Assembly (NCBI RefSeq): GCF_900184035.1
Contig: NZ_FXWP01000025.1
Span: 248,001-312,000 of the forward strand
Length of the DNA: 64,000 nucleotides
Direction of reading: 5' to 3'
Source: Kosakonia pseudosacchari
Lineage (GTDB): Bacteria > Pseudomonadota > Gammaproteobacteria > Enterobacterales > Enterobacteriaceae
Notes under the pieces: generated by a model
The model's database searches: none
The model's input: only the letters and a program-made list of their open reading frames with translations
What the model was told of the DNA's origin: nothing
Shown here: positions 38,059 through 46,468 of the stretch, one piece after another
Layout of the letters: the number at the start of each line of letters is the position of its first letter
Numbering within the stretch: the first letter of the stretch is position 1
Position numbers and translations under genes: made by a program

Positions 38059-38060
38059 CA

Positions 38061-38094
38061 GCGAAAGGGAGGCATGGGTTGCCTCCCTTTGCGC
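38061..38094. terminator. Terminator between lapC and the MFS gene
   Basis: The long stem GCGAAAGGGAGGCA/TGCCTCCCTTTGCGC lies immediately after the lapC stop and against the stop of the convergent MFS gene. It can serve both strands. Confidence 0.75.
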
Positions 38095-39309
38095 TTAGCG
38101 GCGATAGCGCAAAAGCACCATCATCACCAGCGACAGTGTGCTGAACGAAACCATATATAACGCCTGCGCGGCTCCCCATTCTGCCGCCAGTAAGGCGGCA
38201 ATCAGTGTCGCCACAGCGGCGCAGCACGATTGCCAGCGCCACACTTTTGCCGTGGCGGCGGGAACGGCGTCGGCATGGAAATTATGCAGCAGGCCGAATG
38301 TCCCGACGGCAAAGACCATATTTGACGCCAGATGAGCGGCAAAGATAATCAGTAGCGCGGTTTCAGGATAGGAGGTTAAACCCGGCAGCACACAGTACGC
38401 CGCCAGAAAGGCCAGTAAACAGCCAACGAGATAACGGTTGTGGCTGGCATAGCGCTTGAGGTTATCGGCGTTTAGCAGCAACGGGCCGCAAAGCTGGCCC
38501 AGGCTGCGCGCAAAGATAAGTGGCAGGGCGAGGTCGGTGGCTTCAGCGGGCCGCATTTGTTGTATCAGCGCCGGGAGCAGCGCCATTGCCGGCGCGCCAA
38601 CAGCGGCAAGGGCCGGTAACAACAGCAGGCTGCGTTTTTGTATGACCGGTAAATCAAGCCAGCGCAGTGTCACGCTCTTTTCGGGGCGATCCTCATGGCT
38701 TACCGGCGGAAGGTAACGTGCCGTGGCGCATAGCAACACCGTAGAGAACATGAAACTGATGGCATCAATGGAAAGCAGCGTTACCGGCGATACCCGGTCA
38801 AAAAGAACAACACCGGCACCTGCGCCCAGCAGCACCTGAGAGGCGAAGATCACGGTTTCCATGCTGGTCGCCGCAGGCAGTTCGTTTGCGCTTAAACCTC
38901 GTTTAAAAACCAGACTCATGGCAGGCCAGGATAACCCGGCGGCAAATGCTTCGAGTGATTGCACAGCAAGCAGCGCGGGAATGCTGTGCGCCAGTAAGCC
39001 GTAAAGAGGGAAAAGCAGCCCGGCGAGGCCAATAAGCTCACACAGCAACAGTAAACGCAGCGGCGAGACACGCCGACAGCCGTATTCGCCTAATAAACTG
39101 CCAAAAAAACCGGGCAGCGTAGCCAGCATATAGCTCAGCGTGAGCGTTGCCGGAGAGGCATGCCAGCGTAGCAATTGGCCAAGGATCAGGGTTTGCGTTA
39201 ACCCATTGCCGATAGAAGAAAAAAGATAGGCGCTACCAAACAAGCACAGCCAGCGGTGCTGGCGCAGCGCGCGCACCAGTACCATCAATAATGTGTTCAT
39301 TGTCGACAT
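38095..39309 (-). CDS. MFS transporter, unknown substrate
   Basis: A major-facilitator membrane protein of about 404 residues with about 12 hydrophobic segments. Family cues include the loop after segment 2 (GSLLGEYGCRRVS) and a long cytoplasmic centre around SHEDRPEKSVTLRW. It resembles drug or siderophore efflux members (ProP/EntS-like general shape), but nothing identifies the substrate. ATGs at 39309 and 39300 are both possible starts; a TTG at 39315 also exists. It is a single gene convergent with lapC. Confidence 0.72.
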   Translation of the reverse strand: MSTMNTLLMVLVRALRQHRWLCLFGSAYLFSSIGNGLTQTLILGQLLRWHASPATLTLSYMLATLPGFFGSLLGEYGCRRVSPLRLLLLCELIGLAGLLFPLYGLLAHSIPALLAVQSLEAFAAGLSWPAMSLVFKRGLSANELPAATSMETVIFASQVLLGAGAGVVLFDRVSPVTLLSIDAISFMFSTVLLCATARYLPPVSHEDRPEKSVTLRWLDLPVIQKRSLLLLPALAAVGAPAMALLPALIQQMRPAEATDLALPLIFARSLGQLCGPLLLNADNLKRYASHNRYLVGCLLAFLAAYCVLPGLTSYPETALLIIFAAHLASNMVFAVGTFGLLHNFHADAVPAATAKVWRWQSCCAAVATLIAALLAAEWGAAQALYMVSFSTLSLVMMVLLRYRR

Positions 39310-39485
39310 TCTCAAGTAAACAGAAAACCGCGTGCGGCATACAGCGCACGGTGCAAAAGTGTGTTCACAGAGAGAGTGTCGTTACATTGGCGAGCCTGAT
39401 GAATTACAGAGATTTATAAACGTAGCATCCCTTTTCGCGAAAGAGAAGGGGCGGGGACATCCGTGTTCCCGTTGGTTTTCATCAG

Positions 39486-40820
39486 TTAAGCGATAAACAG
39501 GCTGAGCAGCAGAACCATACCTAAGCCGACCACCGAGTTAATTAACTCCAGCAGCCCCCAGGTTTTGAAGGTGTCTTTCATCGAAATGCCGAACGTCTCT
39601 TTAAACAGCAGGAAACCGCCGTCGTACATCAGCGTAATGGTGTTGCTGCCGCAGGCTACGGCCAGGCACATCAGCGCCGGGTTGAGGTGAAACGCGCTGA
39701 CCATCGGTGCAACGATACCCGCCGAAGTGATAGCGGCGACGGCGCCCTGTCCGGTGAGAATGCGAATTATCGCTGTGATTATCCACGCCACGATGAACGG
39801 CGACAGCGGGACGTGACTCATAATGTCCACAATATGGTTCCCCACACCGGAAACCACAATCACCTGTTTCAGAATGCCGCCGGCGCTAATGACAAACAGC
39901 ACATTGGCGATTTTCGCAATCGCGTCGCTGGCGCAGTGGGTGACGCCTTCAGCCGACATCCCACGCCTGATGCCCAGCAACCAGACTGCCGCCAGCGTGG
40001 CTAACAGCATGCTGATTTCCGCGCTGCCAAAGAAGGTGCAGACTTTTACCAGCTCCGAGCCTGCGGGCATTAACCCTTTGATAATCGATGCGACAATCAT
40101 CAGCACCGCCGGGATCAGCGGGATCAGAATGCTGATGCTAAACGGGGGCAGATCCTGAGCGGTTTTCTCTTCGACCGGTTTCAGCAGCGAATTCAACGGA
40201 ATGGCGTTAATGCCCGGCAGGTATTTTGGCAGCAGAATGCCCGCGCAAAACAGCGCCGGGATAATGACTAAAATGCCGTACAGATAGACTTGCACGATGT
40301 CGGCGTTGAACGCACTGATGAGCGCTACCGGGCCGGGCTGCGGCGGGAAAAGGCTGTGCCCCATGGTTGCGCCAACCACGGTAGGCACCACTAATTTCAT
40401 ATACGGGATATTGGCTTTTTTAGCGATATTCAGCACCAGCGGCATGGCAATCAGAAATGCCACTTCATAAAACATGGCGATGCCAAATATAACGCCAATA
40501 AACATCAGCCCGACCGAAAGAAAACGCGTACCGCAGCGTTCAATGACGCTATCTGCAATACGCTGGCTGGCACCGGATTCCGTCATGAACTTTCCGATGA
40601 TAGCGCCAAATATAATAATCAACGCAAGATGGCCGAGAATACTTCCCAGACCGTCCTGAATAACCGTAACAATTTTATCCAGCGGAATACCTTCCATGAT
40701 CGCAACAAATATCCCTGCGATCAGTAAGGCGAAAATATTATGAAATTTATATTTAAGATTCATAACGACTAAGAGTGCAATACCAACCAGCACCCAAAAT
40801 AATGCTAACAGCGGGGACAT
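39486..40820 (-). CDS. GntP-family gluconate/hexonate permease
   Basis: A 444-residue membrane permease of the GntP family (about 12-14 segments). The motifs GKFMTESGASQRIAD, VVGATMGHSLFPPQPGPVALI and GQGAVAAITSAGI are typical of GntP, GntT and IdnT. Placed 66 nt downstream of a mannonate dehydratase gene, it most likely imports a hexonate or hexuronate such as fructuronate, mannonate or gluconate. Substrates cannot be told apart by sequence alone. A hairpin with a U-run sits between the two genes and may reduce its expression. Confidence 0.88.
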   Translation of the reverse strand: MSPLLALFWVLVGIALLVVMNLKYKFHNIFALLIAGIFVAIMEGIPLDKIVTVIQDGLGSILGHLALIIIFGAIIGKFMTESGASQRIADSVIERCGTRFLSVGLMFIGVIFGIAMFYEVAFLIAMPLVLNIAKKANIPYMKLVVPTVVGATMGHSLFPPQPGPVALISAFNADIVQVYLYGILVIIPALFCAGILLPKYLPGINAIPLNSLLKPVEEKTAQDLPPFSISILIPLIPAVLMIVASIIKGLMPAGSELVKVCTFFGSAEISMLLATLAAVWLLGIRRGMSAEGVTHCASDAIAKIANVLFVISAGGILKQVIVVSGVGNHIVDIMSHVPLSPFIVAWIITAIIRILTGQGAVAAITSAGIVAPMVSAFHLNPALMCLAVACGSNTITLMYDGGFLLFKETFGISMKDTFKTWGLLELINSVVGLGMVLLLSLFIA

Positions 40821-40845
40821 AGAGAATACCTTACGGATTTGCCTG

Positions 40846-40871
40846 AAATAAAAGCCGGTGGAGCCACCGGC
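40846..40871 (-). terminator. Intercistronic hairpin with U-run after uxuA
   Basis: On the minus strand the perfect palindrome GCCGGTGGCTCCACCGGC is followed by TTTTATTT. It lies between uxuA and the permease gene and looks like an intrinsic, probably partial, terminator. Confidence 0.6.
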
Positions 40872-40886
40872 CTGAATGACATTTAA

Positions 40887-41960
40887 TTAATGTTGTTTTT
40901 CGAGCGCTTCCCACAGGCCGTGCAGGTAGGTGACACCGAGGGCGCGGTCATAAAGTCCGTAGCCCGGACGCCCGGTTTCGCCCCAGATAAAGCGGCCGTG
41001 ATCGGGGCGAATATAACCATCAAAGCCGTTATCGTAGAGGGATTTCATTATCTGAAACATATCCAGCGAGCCGTAGCGGGATAAATGTGCCGACTCATAA
41101 AAATCTTTATCTTTAATGAGTTTAATATTTCTTACGTGAGCAAAGTGAATACGTTTGCGGCGGGTAAATTCTGCGAGGATTTGGTAGACATTATTATCCG
41201 GATCTTCAGCAATGGAACCGGTGCATAAAGTAATGCCATTGGCTTGCGAATCCACGGCATTACAAATCCAGTCGAGATCGTCGCGGTTTTTTACAATACG
41301 CGGCAGGCCAAAAATAGAATATGGCGGATCGTCCGGATGAATGGCCATTTTTATGCCTACTTCTTCACACACCGGAATAATGCGCTCAAGAAAATACACC
41401 AGGTTTGCGCGCAATTTCGTGTCGTCGACATCTTTATATTTGGCAAACAGCTCCTGCACTTTTGCCAGACGTTCTGGCTCCCAGCCGGGCAGGGCGAAAC
41501 CGTTGGAATTCTCCAGCACCTCTTTTACGACTTCATCGAGCGTTTTATCGATACCTTTTTTCTCGAATGCCATGGTGAGTGAACCGTCTGGCAGAACGTA
41601 GTTCATGTCGGTTTTCATCCAGTCGAAAACCGGCATGAAGTTATAGCAAATCACCTTCACGCCGACTTCCGCCAGGTTGCGGATGGTCTGCTGGTAGTTG
41701 GCAATGAGCTGCTCGCGGCTGGGCAGGCCAATTTTGATATCATCATGAATATTAACGCTTTCAATGACTTCCATCTTTAATCCGGCCTGATGTACCTGAT
41801 CGGCAAGCGCGCGGATTTTCTCTTTTGGCCACACATCGCCAACCGGAACATCATAAAGCGCACCAACGACACCTTCGACGCCGGGAACTTGCCGGATGTG
41901 CTCCAGCGGGATTTTGTCTTCAACTGGACCAAACCAGCGCATTGTCATTTGCATGCTCAT
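40887..41960 (-). CDS. uxuA: D-mannonate dehydratase
   Basis: Converts D-mannonate to 2-keto-3-deoxygluconate in hexuronate breakdown. The 357-residue protein has the UxuA features MRWFGP, ESVNIHDDIK, YNFMPVFDW, HPDDPP and RPDHGR. It is shorter than E. coli UxuA (394) and is like the 360-residue form found in Bacillus and many enterics. The ATG at 41960 is preferred, with AAGGGTGG upstream; GTG 41966 and ATG 41954 are alternatives. It precedes a GntP-type permease. No uxuB reductase is adjacent. The product joins the same KDG pool as pectin breakdown via kduI. Confidence 0.93.
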   Translation of the reverse strand: MSMQMTMRWFGPVEDKIPLEHIRQVPGVEGVVGALYDVPVGDVWPKEKIRALADQVHQAGLKMEVIESVNIHDDIKIGLPSREQLIANYQQTIRNLAEVGVKVICYNFMPVFDWMKTDMNYVLPDGSLTMAFEKKGIDKTLDEVVKEVLENSNGFALPGWEPERLAKVQELFAKYKDVDDTKLRANLVYFLERIIPVCEEVGIKMAIHPDDPPYSIFGLPRIVKNRDDLDWICNAVDSQANGITLCTGSIAEDPDNNVYQILAEFTRRKRIHFAHVRNIKLIKDKDFYESAHLSRYGSLDMFQIMKSLYDNGFDGYIRPDHGRFIWGETGRPGYGLYDRALGVTYLHGLWEALEKQH

Positions 41961-41990
41961 TACCACCCTTAAACGTTTCGCTTAACTACC

Positions 41991-42000
41991 ATACTAGTAT
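41991..42000 (-). promoter_or_regulatory. Palindrome upstream of uxuA, candidate operator
   Basis: The perfect 10-bp palindrome ATACTAGTAT lies 31 bp before the uxuA start, in the position of a GntR-type (UxuR/ExuR-like) operator. The core differs from the E. coli UxuR consensus, so the regulator is uncertain. Confidence 0.35.
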
Positions 42001-42337
42001 TGATAATAGCCGGATGGTAAGCGCATTTGTGCGATCCACTTCACACAAACCCCTTTGTCGGGGGTGAATCCCTAAGAAGCAAACAGAACAGCGCGTTAAT
42101 CTGCTGATAACGTTTTACTGACAAATATTTTTAAAATAGTGCTTGCGCTGCCAAAGCAACCGTGCGTTAATGCGTCGTCGGTTTGATAAATCATTATCTC
42201 CAGCAGTTCACTAAAGTCTTTCTCATCTCTAAGTACCTCCTTGCTACTTCTTTTTGGGTCTTCGCTTTACACTCTGATAAAAATAATGTCTCAGACCATT
42301 ACTGCCGCATTCGGCGAAAAAAAAGAAGGTAACAAGC
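42001..42337. other. Intergenic region with the csp leader
   Basis: About 340 bp between divergent uxuA and the cold-shock gene. The right part is likely the long 5' leader typical of cspA-type mRNAs, ending with AAGGTAACAAGC before the ATG. I cannot identify a cold box or a certain promoter; TAAAAT at about 42131 is a possible -10. Confidence 0.4.
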
Positions 42338-42550
42338 ATGTCTACTAAAATGAACGGTATCGTTAAATGGTTCAACGCTGAGAAAGGTTTCGGTTTCATT
42401 ACTCCGAAAGATGGCAGCAAAGATGTATTCGTACATTTCTCCGCTATCCAGAGCAATGCATTCCGTACTCTTGAAGAAAATCAAGAGGTTGAGTTTACTA
42501 TTGAGAACGGCCCGAAAGGTCCGGCTGCGGCGAACGTGATTCCGCGCTAA
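42338..42550 (+). CDS. CspA-family cold shock protein
   Basis: A 70-residue single-stranded RNA/DNA chaperone with one cold-shock domain. RNP1 is KGFGFI and RNP2 is VFVHF. The sequence is most like CspG and CspI of E. coli (start [20 protein letters not shown], end [10 protein letters not shown]). The long untranslated leader fits cold induction. A YmcF-like small gene follows in the same frame nine bases after the stop, which is the cspG-ymcF arrangement of E. coli. Confidence 0.95.
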   Translation: MSTKMNGIVKWFNAEKGFGFITPKDGSKDVFVHFSAIQSNAFRTLEENQEVEFTIENGPKGPAAANVIPR

Positions 42551-42559
42551 GGATTTAGA

Positions 42560-42748
42560 ATTATTAACCATATTCATTTTCGCTGCCCGTGCTGCCACGG
42601 GTCGCAATACCGAACTTCCTGTTTCGATATGACTGAGAAAAATCCGGCAGGTGCCAAATGTATTTTTTGCAAATCAGCAATGATCACATTTGATAATATC
42701 ACCGCATTTGTTCAGGCCAGCCAGGCACCACGGGAATTCCGTAAATAA
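42560..42748 (+). CDS. ymcF: YmcF-like cold-shock small protein, non-AUG start
   Basis: This small gene has no AUG near its 5' end. The frame of the cold-shock gene reopens after its TAA and codes for a 62-residue protein, IHFRCPCCHGSQYRTS...KCIFCKSAMITFDN. To my recollection this is the YmcF/YnfQ family found behind E. coli cspG and cspI. CPCC and CIFC form a likely zinc ribbon. The start is probably ATT at 42560: AAGGA (42549-42553) is six bases upstream, and the length then equals YmcF. ATT at 42563 is an alternative. The E. coli homologues were reported to use atypical start codons. A terminator follows immediately. Confidence 0.8.
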   Translation: MINHIHFRCPCCHGSQYRTSCFDMTEKNPAGAKCIFCKSAMITFDNITAFVQASQAPREFRK

Positions 42749-42753
42749 TAAAA

Positions 42754-42784
42754 AAACAGGTCAGTTTTCTGGCCTGTTTTTTTT
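42754..42784 (+). terminator. Terminator of the csp-ymcF transcript
   Basis: The stem AAACAGGTCAG/CTGGCCTGTTT (one G-U type mismatch) with a TTTT loop and a run of eight T follows the small gene directly. Confidence 0.9.
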
Positions 42785-42838
42785 ATGTTGAGCAATTAAC
42801 GCCATTTGTTTCTGCGATATACCCAACCCGCACGCGAA

Positions 42839-43618
42839 TTACTCGTCCATTAACATAATCATTTTGATCGACCGGTTGCTGGTTAGCTGCCAGGTCATCT
42901 GCCGGTAGTGCAACTCGCCTTGCTGCGGATGATGAAAAACGCGCTCGCCCCCCTCACGCACTACCACTTGCTGGCGCGACCAGAACGCGCGAAATAATTC
43001 GCTATCGTTGCTTAGGCTTTGCACAAACTGGTTTAGCTCTTTGTCGTGCGGGTAGTGCATCGCGTCCGCGCGTAACTCGGCGACAATCCGGCTGGCGCGT
43101 GTTTCCCAGTTGGCAACCAGCGTTTGCGCCAGCGGATGGCGAAACATAAAGCTCATCATATTCGGCTGGGCGTCGTTATCCAGCCAGCCGCTGAACAGTG
43201 CCTCAGCGGGTTTATTCCACGCCAGCATATTCCACGTCAAATCTAACAAATAGCAGGGGCAGGCCATCTGATTCACCGTGGCCAGCACCGAAGATTCGAC
43301 AGTGATGACGTGCTCTTCCTGCGGATCGTTTTGCAATGCCAGGTGAAACAAATACTTGCGTTCTGCGGCGGTCATTTTTAACACGCTGGCGATATTCGAC
43401 AGGGTTTGCGGCGAAACGACAATATCCCGTCCCTGTTCAATCCATGTATACCAGGTGGTACTGATACCGCTAAGTTGCGCCACTTCTTCCCGCCGCAATC
43501 CGCGCGTGCGCCGCCGCCCTTGCGCCGGCAAGCCAATATCCGCAGGCGCGGTGTTTTCCCGCTGCGATCGCAAAAAAGCGCCAAGGGTTTTCGGCCCGGC
43601 AAATAAAGTACTTTCCAT
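42839..43618 (-). CDS. XRE-family regulator with MmyB-like ligand domain
   Basis: A 259-residue transcription factor. The N-terminal helix-turn-helix (about residues 35-90, RRTRGLRREEVAQLSGISTTWYTWIEQGRDI) carries the RRxPGLRREEVA-type signature of this family. The C-terminal half is the MmyB-like PAS-related ligand domain (LLDLTWNMLAWNKPAEALF). Such regulators often control a neighbouring enzyme gene. Here a methyltransferase gene is divergent, 110 bp away. The ligand is unknown and the ribosome site is weak. Confidence 0.88.
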   Translation of the reverse strand: MESTLFAGPKTLGAFLRSQRENTAPADIGLPAQGRRRTRGLRREEVAQLSGISTTWYTWIEQGRDIVVSPQTLSNIASVLKMTAAERKYLFHLALQNDPQEEHVITVESSVLATVNQMACPCYLLDLTWNMLAWNKPAEALFSGWLDNDAQPNMMSFMFRHPLAQTLVANWETRASRIVAELRADAMHYPHDKELNQFVQSLSNDSELFRAFWSRQQVVVREGGERVFHHPQQGELHYRQMTWQLTSNRSIKMIMLMDE

Positions 43619-43727
43619 GGGTGGTACTCACTAATACCAGTATAAGTACACATATTGTACCCCTATAAAGGCGGTCGTATAGTCGCCAAAGAGCAACTTT
43701 TTGTCGTGCTAAAAAAGGAAGAAGAGA

Positions 43728-44489
43728 ATGGCGATTAATCATCATGAGTTAACAAAAAAGCAGTTTGGCGATCAGGCCCAGGCGTACCTGACCAGCCAGG
43801 TGCATGCGCAAGGCGCAGATTTAGTGCGTCTGGTCGAGTGGCTGCATACTGATGCGGATGCCTCGCTGCTGGATTTAGGCTGTGGTGCCGGGCACGCCAG
43901 TTTTGCCGCCGCAGGCGTGGTGCGCGAAGTGACAGCGTATGATTTGTCTGAAAAAATGCTGGCGGTCGTGCGCCAGGCGGCGAGCGATCGTCAGTTAAAC
44001 AACATCACCACTGCACACGGCGCGGCGGAAAAGCTGCCCTTCGCCGACAATACTTTTGACGTGGTGATCAGCCGCTACTCGGCACATCACTGGCATGATG
44101 TCGCACTCGCGCTGCGCGAAGTAAAACGTGTGCTGAAACCCGGCGGGAAATTTATCCTGATGGATATCGCCTCGCCCGGCCGCCCGGTGCTGGATATCTG
44201 GCTGCAAACCATTGAAGTGCTGCGCGATCCGTCCCATGTACGCAACTACTCCCCGGCCGAGTGGCTGCAAATGACCCAGCAAAGCGGCATGCTGGTTGAG
44301 AAGATGGTTTCTGATCGGCTGGCGCTGGAATATCACGCCTGGGTGGAACGCATGAACACGCCGGAAGTATTACGCGCGGCGATCCGCTATCTGCAAAATC
44401 AAAGCTCGGATGAGGTGAAAGCGCACTTTCTCATTGGCGACGATGGCTCATTTACGTCCGACACGCTGATGTTTCAGACGCGCGCGTAA
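43728..44489 (+). CDS. SAM-dependent methyltransferase (class I, YafE-like)
   Basis: A 253-residue class I methyltransferase. Motif I is LLDLGCGAGHASF (about residues 47-59), motif II follows as the AYDLSEKML loop, and motif III is LKPGGKFILMD. It is close in form to E. coli YafE and the UbiE/BioC group. The acceptor is unknown. It is divergent from an XRE-MmyB regulator that probably controls it. AAGGAAGAAGAGA lies before the ATG. A hairpin with T-run follows. Confidence 0.88.
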   Translation: MAINHHELTKKQFGDQAQAYLTSQVHAQGADLVRLVEWLHTDADASLLDLGCGAGHASFAAAGVVREVTAYDLSEKMLAVVRQAASDRQLNNITTAHGAAEKLPFADNTFDVVISRYSAHHWHDVALALREVKRVLKPGGKFILMDIASPGRPVLDIWLQTIEVLRDPSHVRNYSPAEWLQMTQQSGMLVEKMVSDRLALEYHAWVERMNTPEVLRAAIRYLQNQSSDEVKAHFLIGDDGSFTSDTLMFQTRA

Positions 44490-44495
44490 GCAAAG

Positions 44496-44530
44496 CTGGT
44501 GCGCCCACCACGCGGGGCGCACCGGTTTCT
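44496..44530. terminator. Terminator between methyltransferase and hydrolase genes
   Basis: The stem CTGGTGCGCCC/GGGCGCACCGG with an 8-nt loop is followed by TTTCT and lies between convergent genes. Confidence 0.75.
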
Positions 44531-45411
44531 TAGCCAATCGCGTTACCGATCACATCACGAATGCGCTGGGCAATGTAGCCGACATGGGTTTCCAGTGCGA
44601 AATGGCCGGTATCAAGCAACTCGACCACCGCATTTGGGTTATCGCGTTTATAAGCGTGCGCGCCTGGCGGGATAAAAAACGGATCGTGCTCGCCCCAGAT
44701 TATCAGGGCGGGTGGCTGATGAGTGCGGAAAAAGGCCTGAAACTCCGGGTAGCGCTTCAGATTGTTGGCGTAATCGAGAAACAGATCCAGCTGGATCGCT
44801 TTATTCCCGGGGCGCTCCATCAATAATGTATCCAGTTGATAACCTTCCGGTGCGACAGTTTCCGGGTCGCGCACGCCGTGCAGATACTGCCATTTTGTCC
44901 CTTCCAGATTGAGGATCGCGTCGTGAACGACCTGGCGGTTTTCCGCTGTCGGCGCGTGCCAGTAAGCCTGAACTGGCGCCCATGCGTCGCCTAAACCCTC
45001 CAGATAGGCATTGCCATTTTGCGAAATAAACCCGCTCACCCGCTGCGGATAATGCAGCGCCAGCCGCAATCCGGTCGGTGCGCCGTAATCGAAAACATAC
45101 ATCGCGAAATGTTGCAAATTCAGCGCATCGACAAAGGCAATCAACGTGTTTGCCAGCCCATCAAAGCTATAGGTGTAATGGCGTTCAGCGGGGACTTCAG
45201 TAAAGCCGAAGCCGGGCAGATCCGGGGCGATAAGGTGAAACTTATCTGCCAGCAGGGGAATCAGTTCGCGAAACTGATGCGAAGAGCTGGGAAAACCGTG
45301 CAGCAGCAGTAATACCGGGTTTTCGGGGTTACCGGCTTCACGATAAAACACATTGACGCCATCGGCGTTTGCATACTGATAGCGAACCGGGAAATGCGTG
45401 TTGGCAGCCAT
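44530..45411 (-). CDS. Alpha/beta hydrolase, epoxide hydrolase/haloalkane dehalogenase type
   Basis: A 293-residue alpha/beta hydrolase. It has the HGFPSSSHQFREL oxyanion segment and a nucleophile elbow VFDYGAPTG whose nucleophile is Asp, not Ser. This is characteristic of epoxide hydrolases and haloalkane dehalogenases. The catalytic acid region is IIWGEHDPF, and the final His is in DTGHFALETH. The true substrate is unknown. It is divergent from a CGNR zinc-finger regulator that likely controls it. No signal peptide is present. Confidence 0.85.
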   Translation of the reverse strand: MAANTHFPVRYQYANADGVNVFYREAGNPENPVLLLLHGFPSSSHQFRELIPLLADKFHLIAPDLPGFGFTEVPAERHYTYSFDGLANTLIAFVDALNLQHFAMYVFDYGAPTGLRLALHYPQRVSGFISQNGNAYLEGLGDAWAPVQAYWHAPTAENRQVVHDAILNLEGTKWQYLHGVRDPETVAPEGYQLDTLLMERPGNKAIQLDLFLDYANNLKRYPEFQAFFRTHQPPALIIWGEHDPFFIPPGAHAYKRDNPNAVVELLDTGHFALETHVGYIAQRIRDVIGNAIG

Positions 45412-45549
45412 ATCGTCACCTCTTTTGAAACCATTAAAAGTTAATTTATAGGGTTACTTCGACGCTGAGTATGGCGAAAGAATGTAACTGTGTAAAATCT
45501 ATTTTATCGGTTACAATGTTCGCATTAAAAACCAGGGGAGAGAAAAACC

Positions 45550-46125
45550 ATGACAGCAGCCACATTACCCGGCGCGGAAGGCCCGTGGTTTATTGCCGAA
45601 GATCACGCGCTGGATTTCATTAACACGCTGGCGATGGCGGAAAAATCGCCGCATGACTTTTGGCAATCCGATGACGATGTGCGCCAGTGGTTACGGCACA
45701 TCGGTTTGCAGGTTAACGCGATGGCAAAGTCCGGAGAGTTGTTGACTGAAGCGCGTAAGTTGCGCGCAGTGATCCGCCAGCTTGTCGAAGAGAAAAAGCA
45801 CGGGCGCGAACTGTCGCTGGATGCGCTGAATGGCTGGCTGGCGCAGGCGCAAAGCCACTTACGCCTCGACGTTGATGAGCAAGGCGCACCGCAAACGCAG
45901 CGCGTTTATCGCCTTGATACACCGCAGCAAGCGCTGGCACCGGTCGCCGAGCAGGCGGCGGCGTTACTGGCAAACGGGCAGTTTGACTATGTCCGCCAGT
46001 GCGAGCACCCGGATTGCACCCTGTGGTTTTACGATAAAACCAAAGCGCATCGCCGCCGCTGGTGCAGCATGGCGCTGTGCGGCAACCGGGCGAAAGTTGC
46101 CCGGTTTCGGGCCAAAAACAATTAA
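45550..46125 (+). CDS. ABATE/CGNR zinc-finger regulator
   Basis: A 191-residue protein with an N-terminal ABATE (stress-induced regulator) domain and a C-terminal CGNR zinc finger. The zinc finger consists of CEHPDCTLWFYDKTKAHRRRWCSMALCGNRAKVARFR. The family acts as transcription factors in bacteria. It is divergent from the alpha/beta hydrolase gene across 138 bp, which suggests regulation of that gene. GGGGAGAG lies before the ATG. Confidence 0.88.
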   Translation: MTAATLPGAEGPWFIAEDHALDFINTLAMAEKSPHDFWQSDDDVRQWLRHIGLQVNAMAKSGELLTEARKLRAVIRQLVEEKKHGRELSLDALNGWLAQAQSHLRLDVDEQGAPQTQRVYRLDTPQQALAPVAEQAAALLANGQFDYVRQCEHPDCTLWFYDKTKAHRRRWCSMALCGNRAKVARFRAKNN

Positions 46126-46197
46126 TACGTGGGCAGCATGCATCACTCGCGCTGAAATAAGCGCTTTGCACGTAGTCCTCGCGCAACGTCTGCCTTA

Positions 46198-46427
46198 ACA
46201 CCGAAAATCAACGGCGTCGATATTTCATATCTCACCGCGACCAATGCCAGCCACGCGGTGATCGTCAGCGGTTTGCCGGAATTGACCGCGCAAAATGTCA
46301 CTTTGCGGCACAGTAATATCGCCGCCAAATACGGTATGTGAATGGGCAGGGGAAAACGGTGCATATTGAGGCGCAGCAAGGGGCAATCCCGGAACTATGC
46401 CCGCAGTCGGCGTTGAAAATGAACTGA
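46198..46427 (+). pseudogene. Remnant resembling the C-terminus of a GH28 polygalacturonase
   Basis: The frame TPKINGVDISYLTATNAS...VSGLPELTAQNVTLRHSNIAAKYGM runs to a TGA at about 46341. After a one-base shift it continues NGQGKTVHIEAQQG...LCPQSALKMN to a stop at 46425-46427. The pattern ING(V)xxxxLTAxNAxxAxxVxGLPEx..xNVTLxxxxIxAKxG followed by a tail with one Cys resembles the last beta-helix turns of glycoside hydrolase family 28. The N-terminal bulk is missing. Together with Ogl and KdgM in the window, this suggests loss of a local pectinase. The family call is from pattern only. Confidence 0.5.
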
Positions 46428-46468
46428 GGGAGTACCCGGCATAGCTAACTGCCGGGCAAAATGATGGC

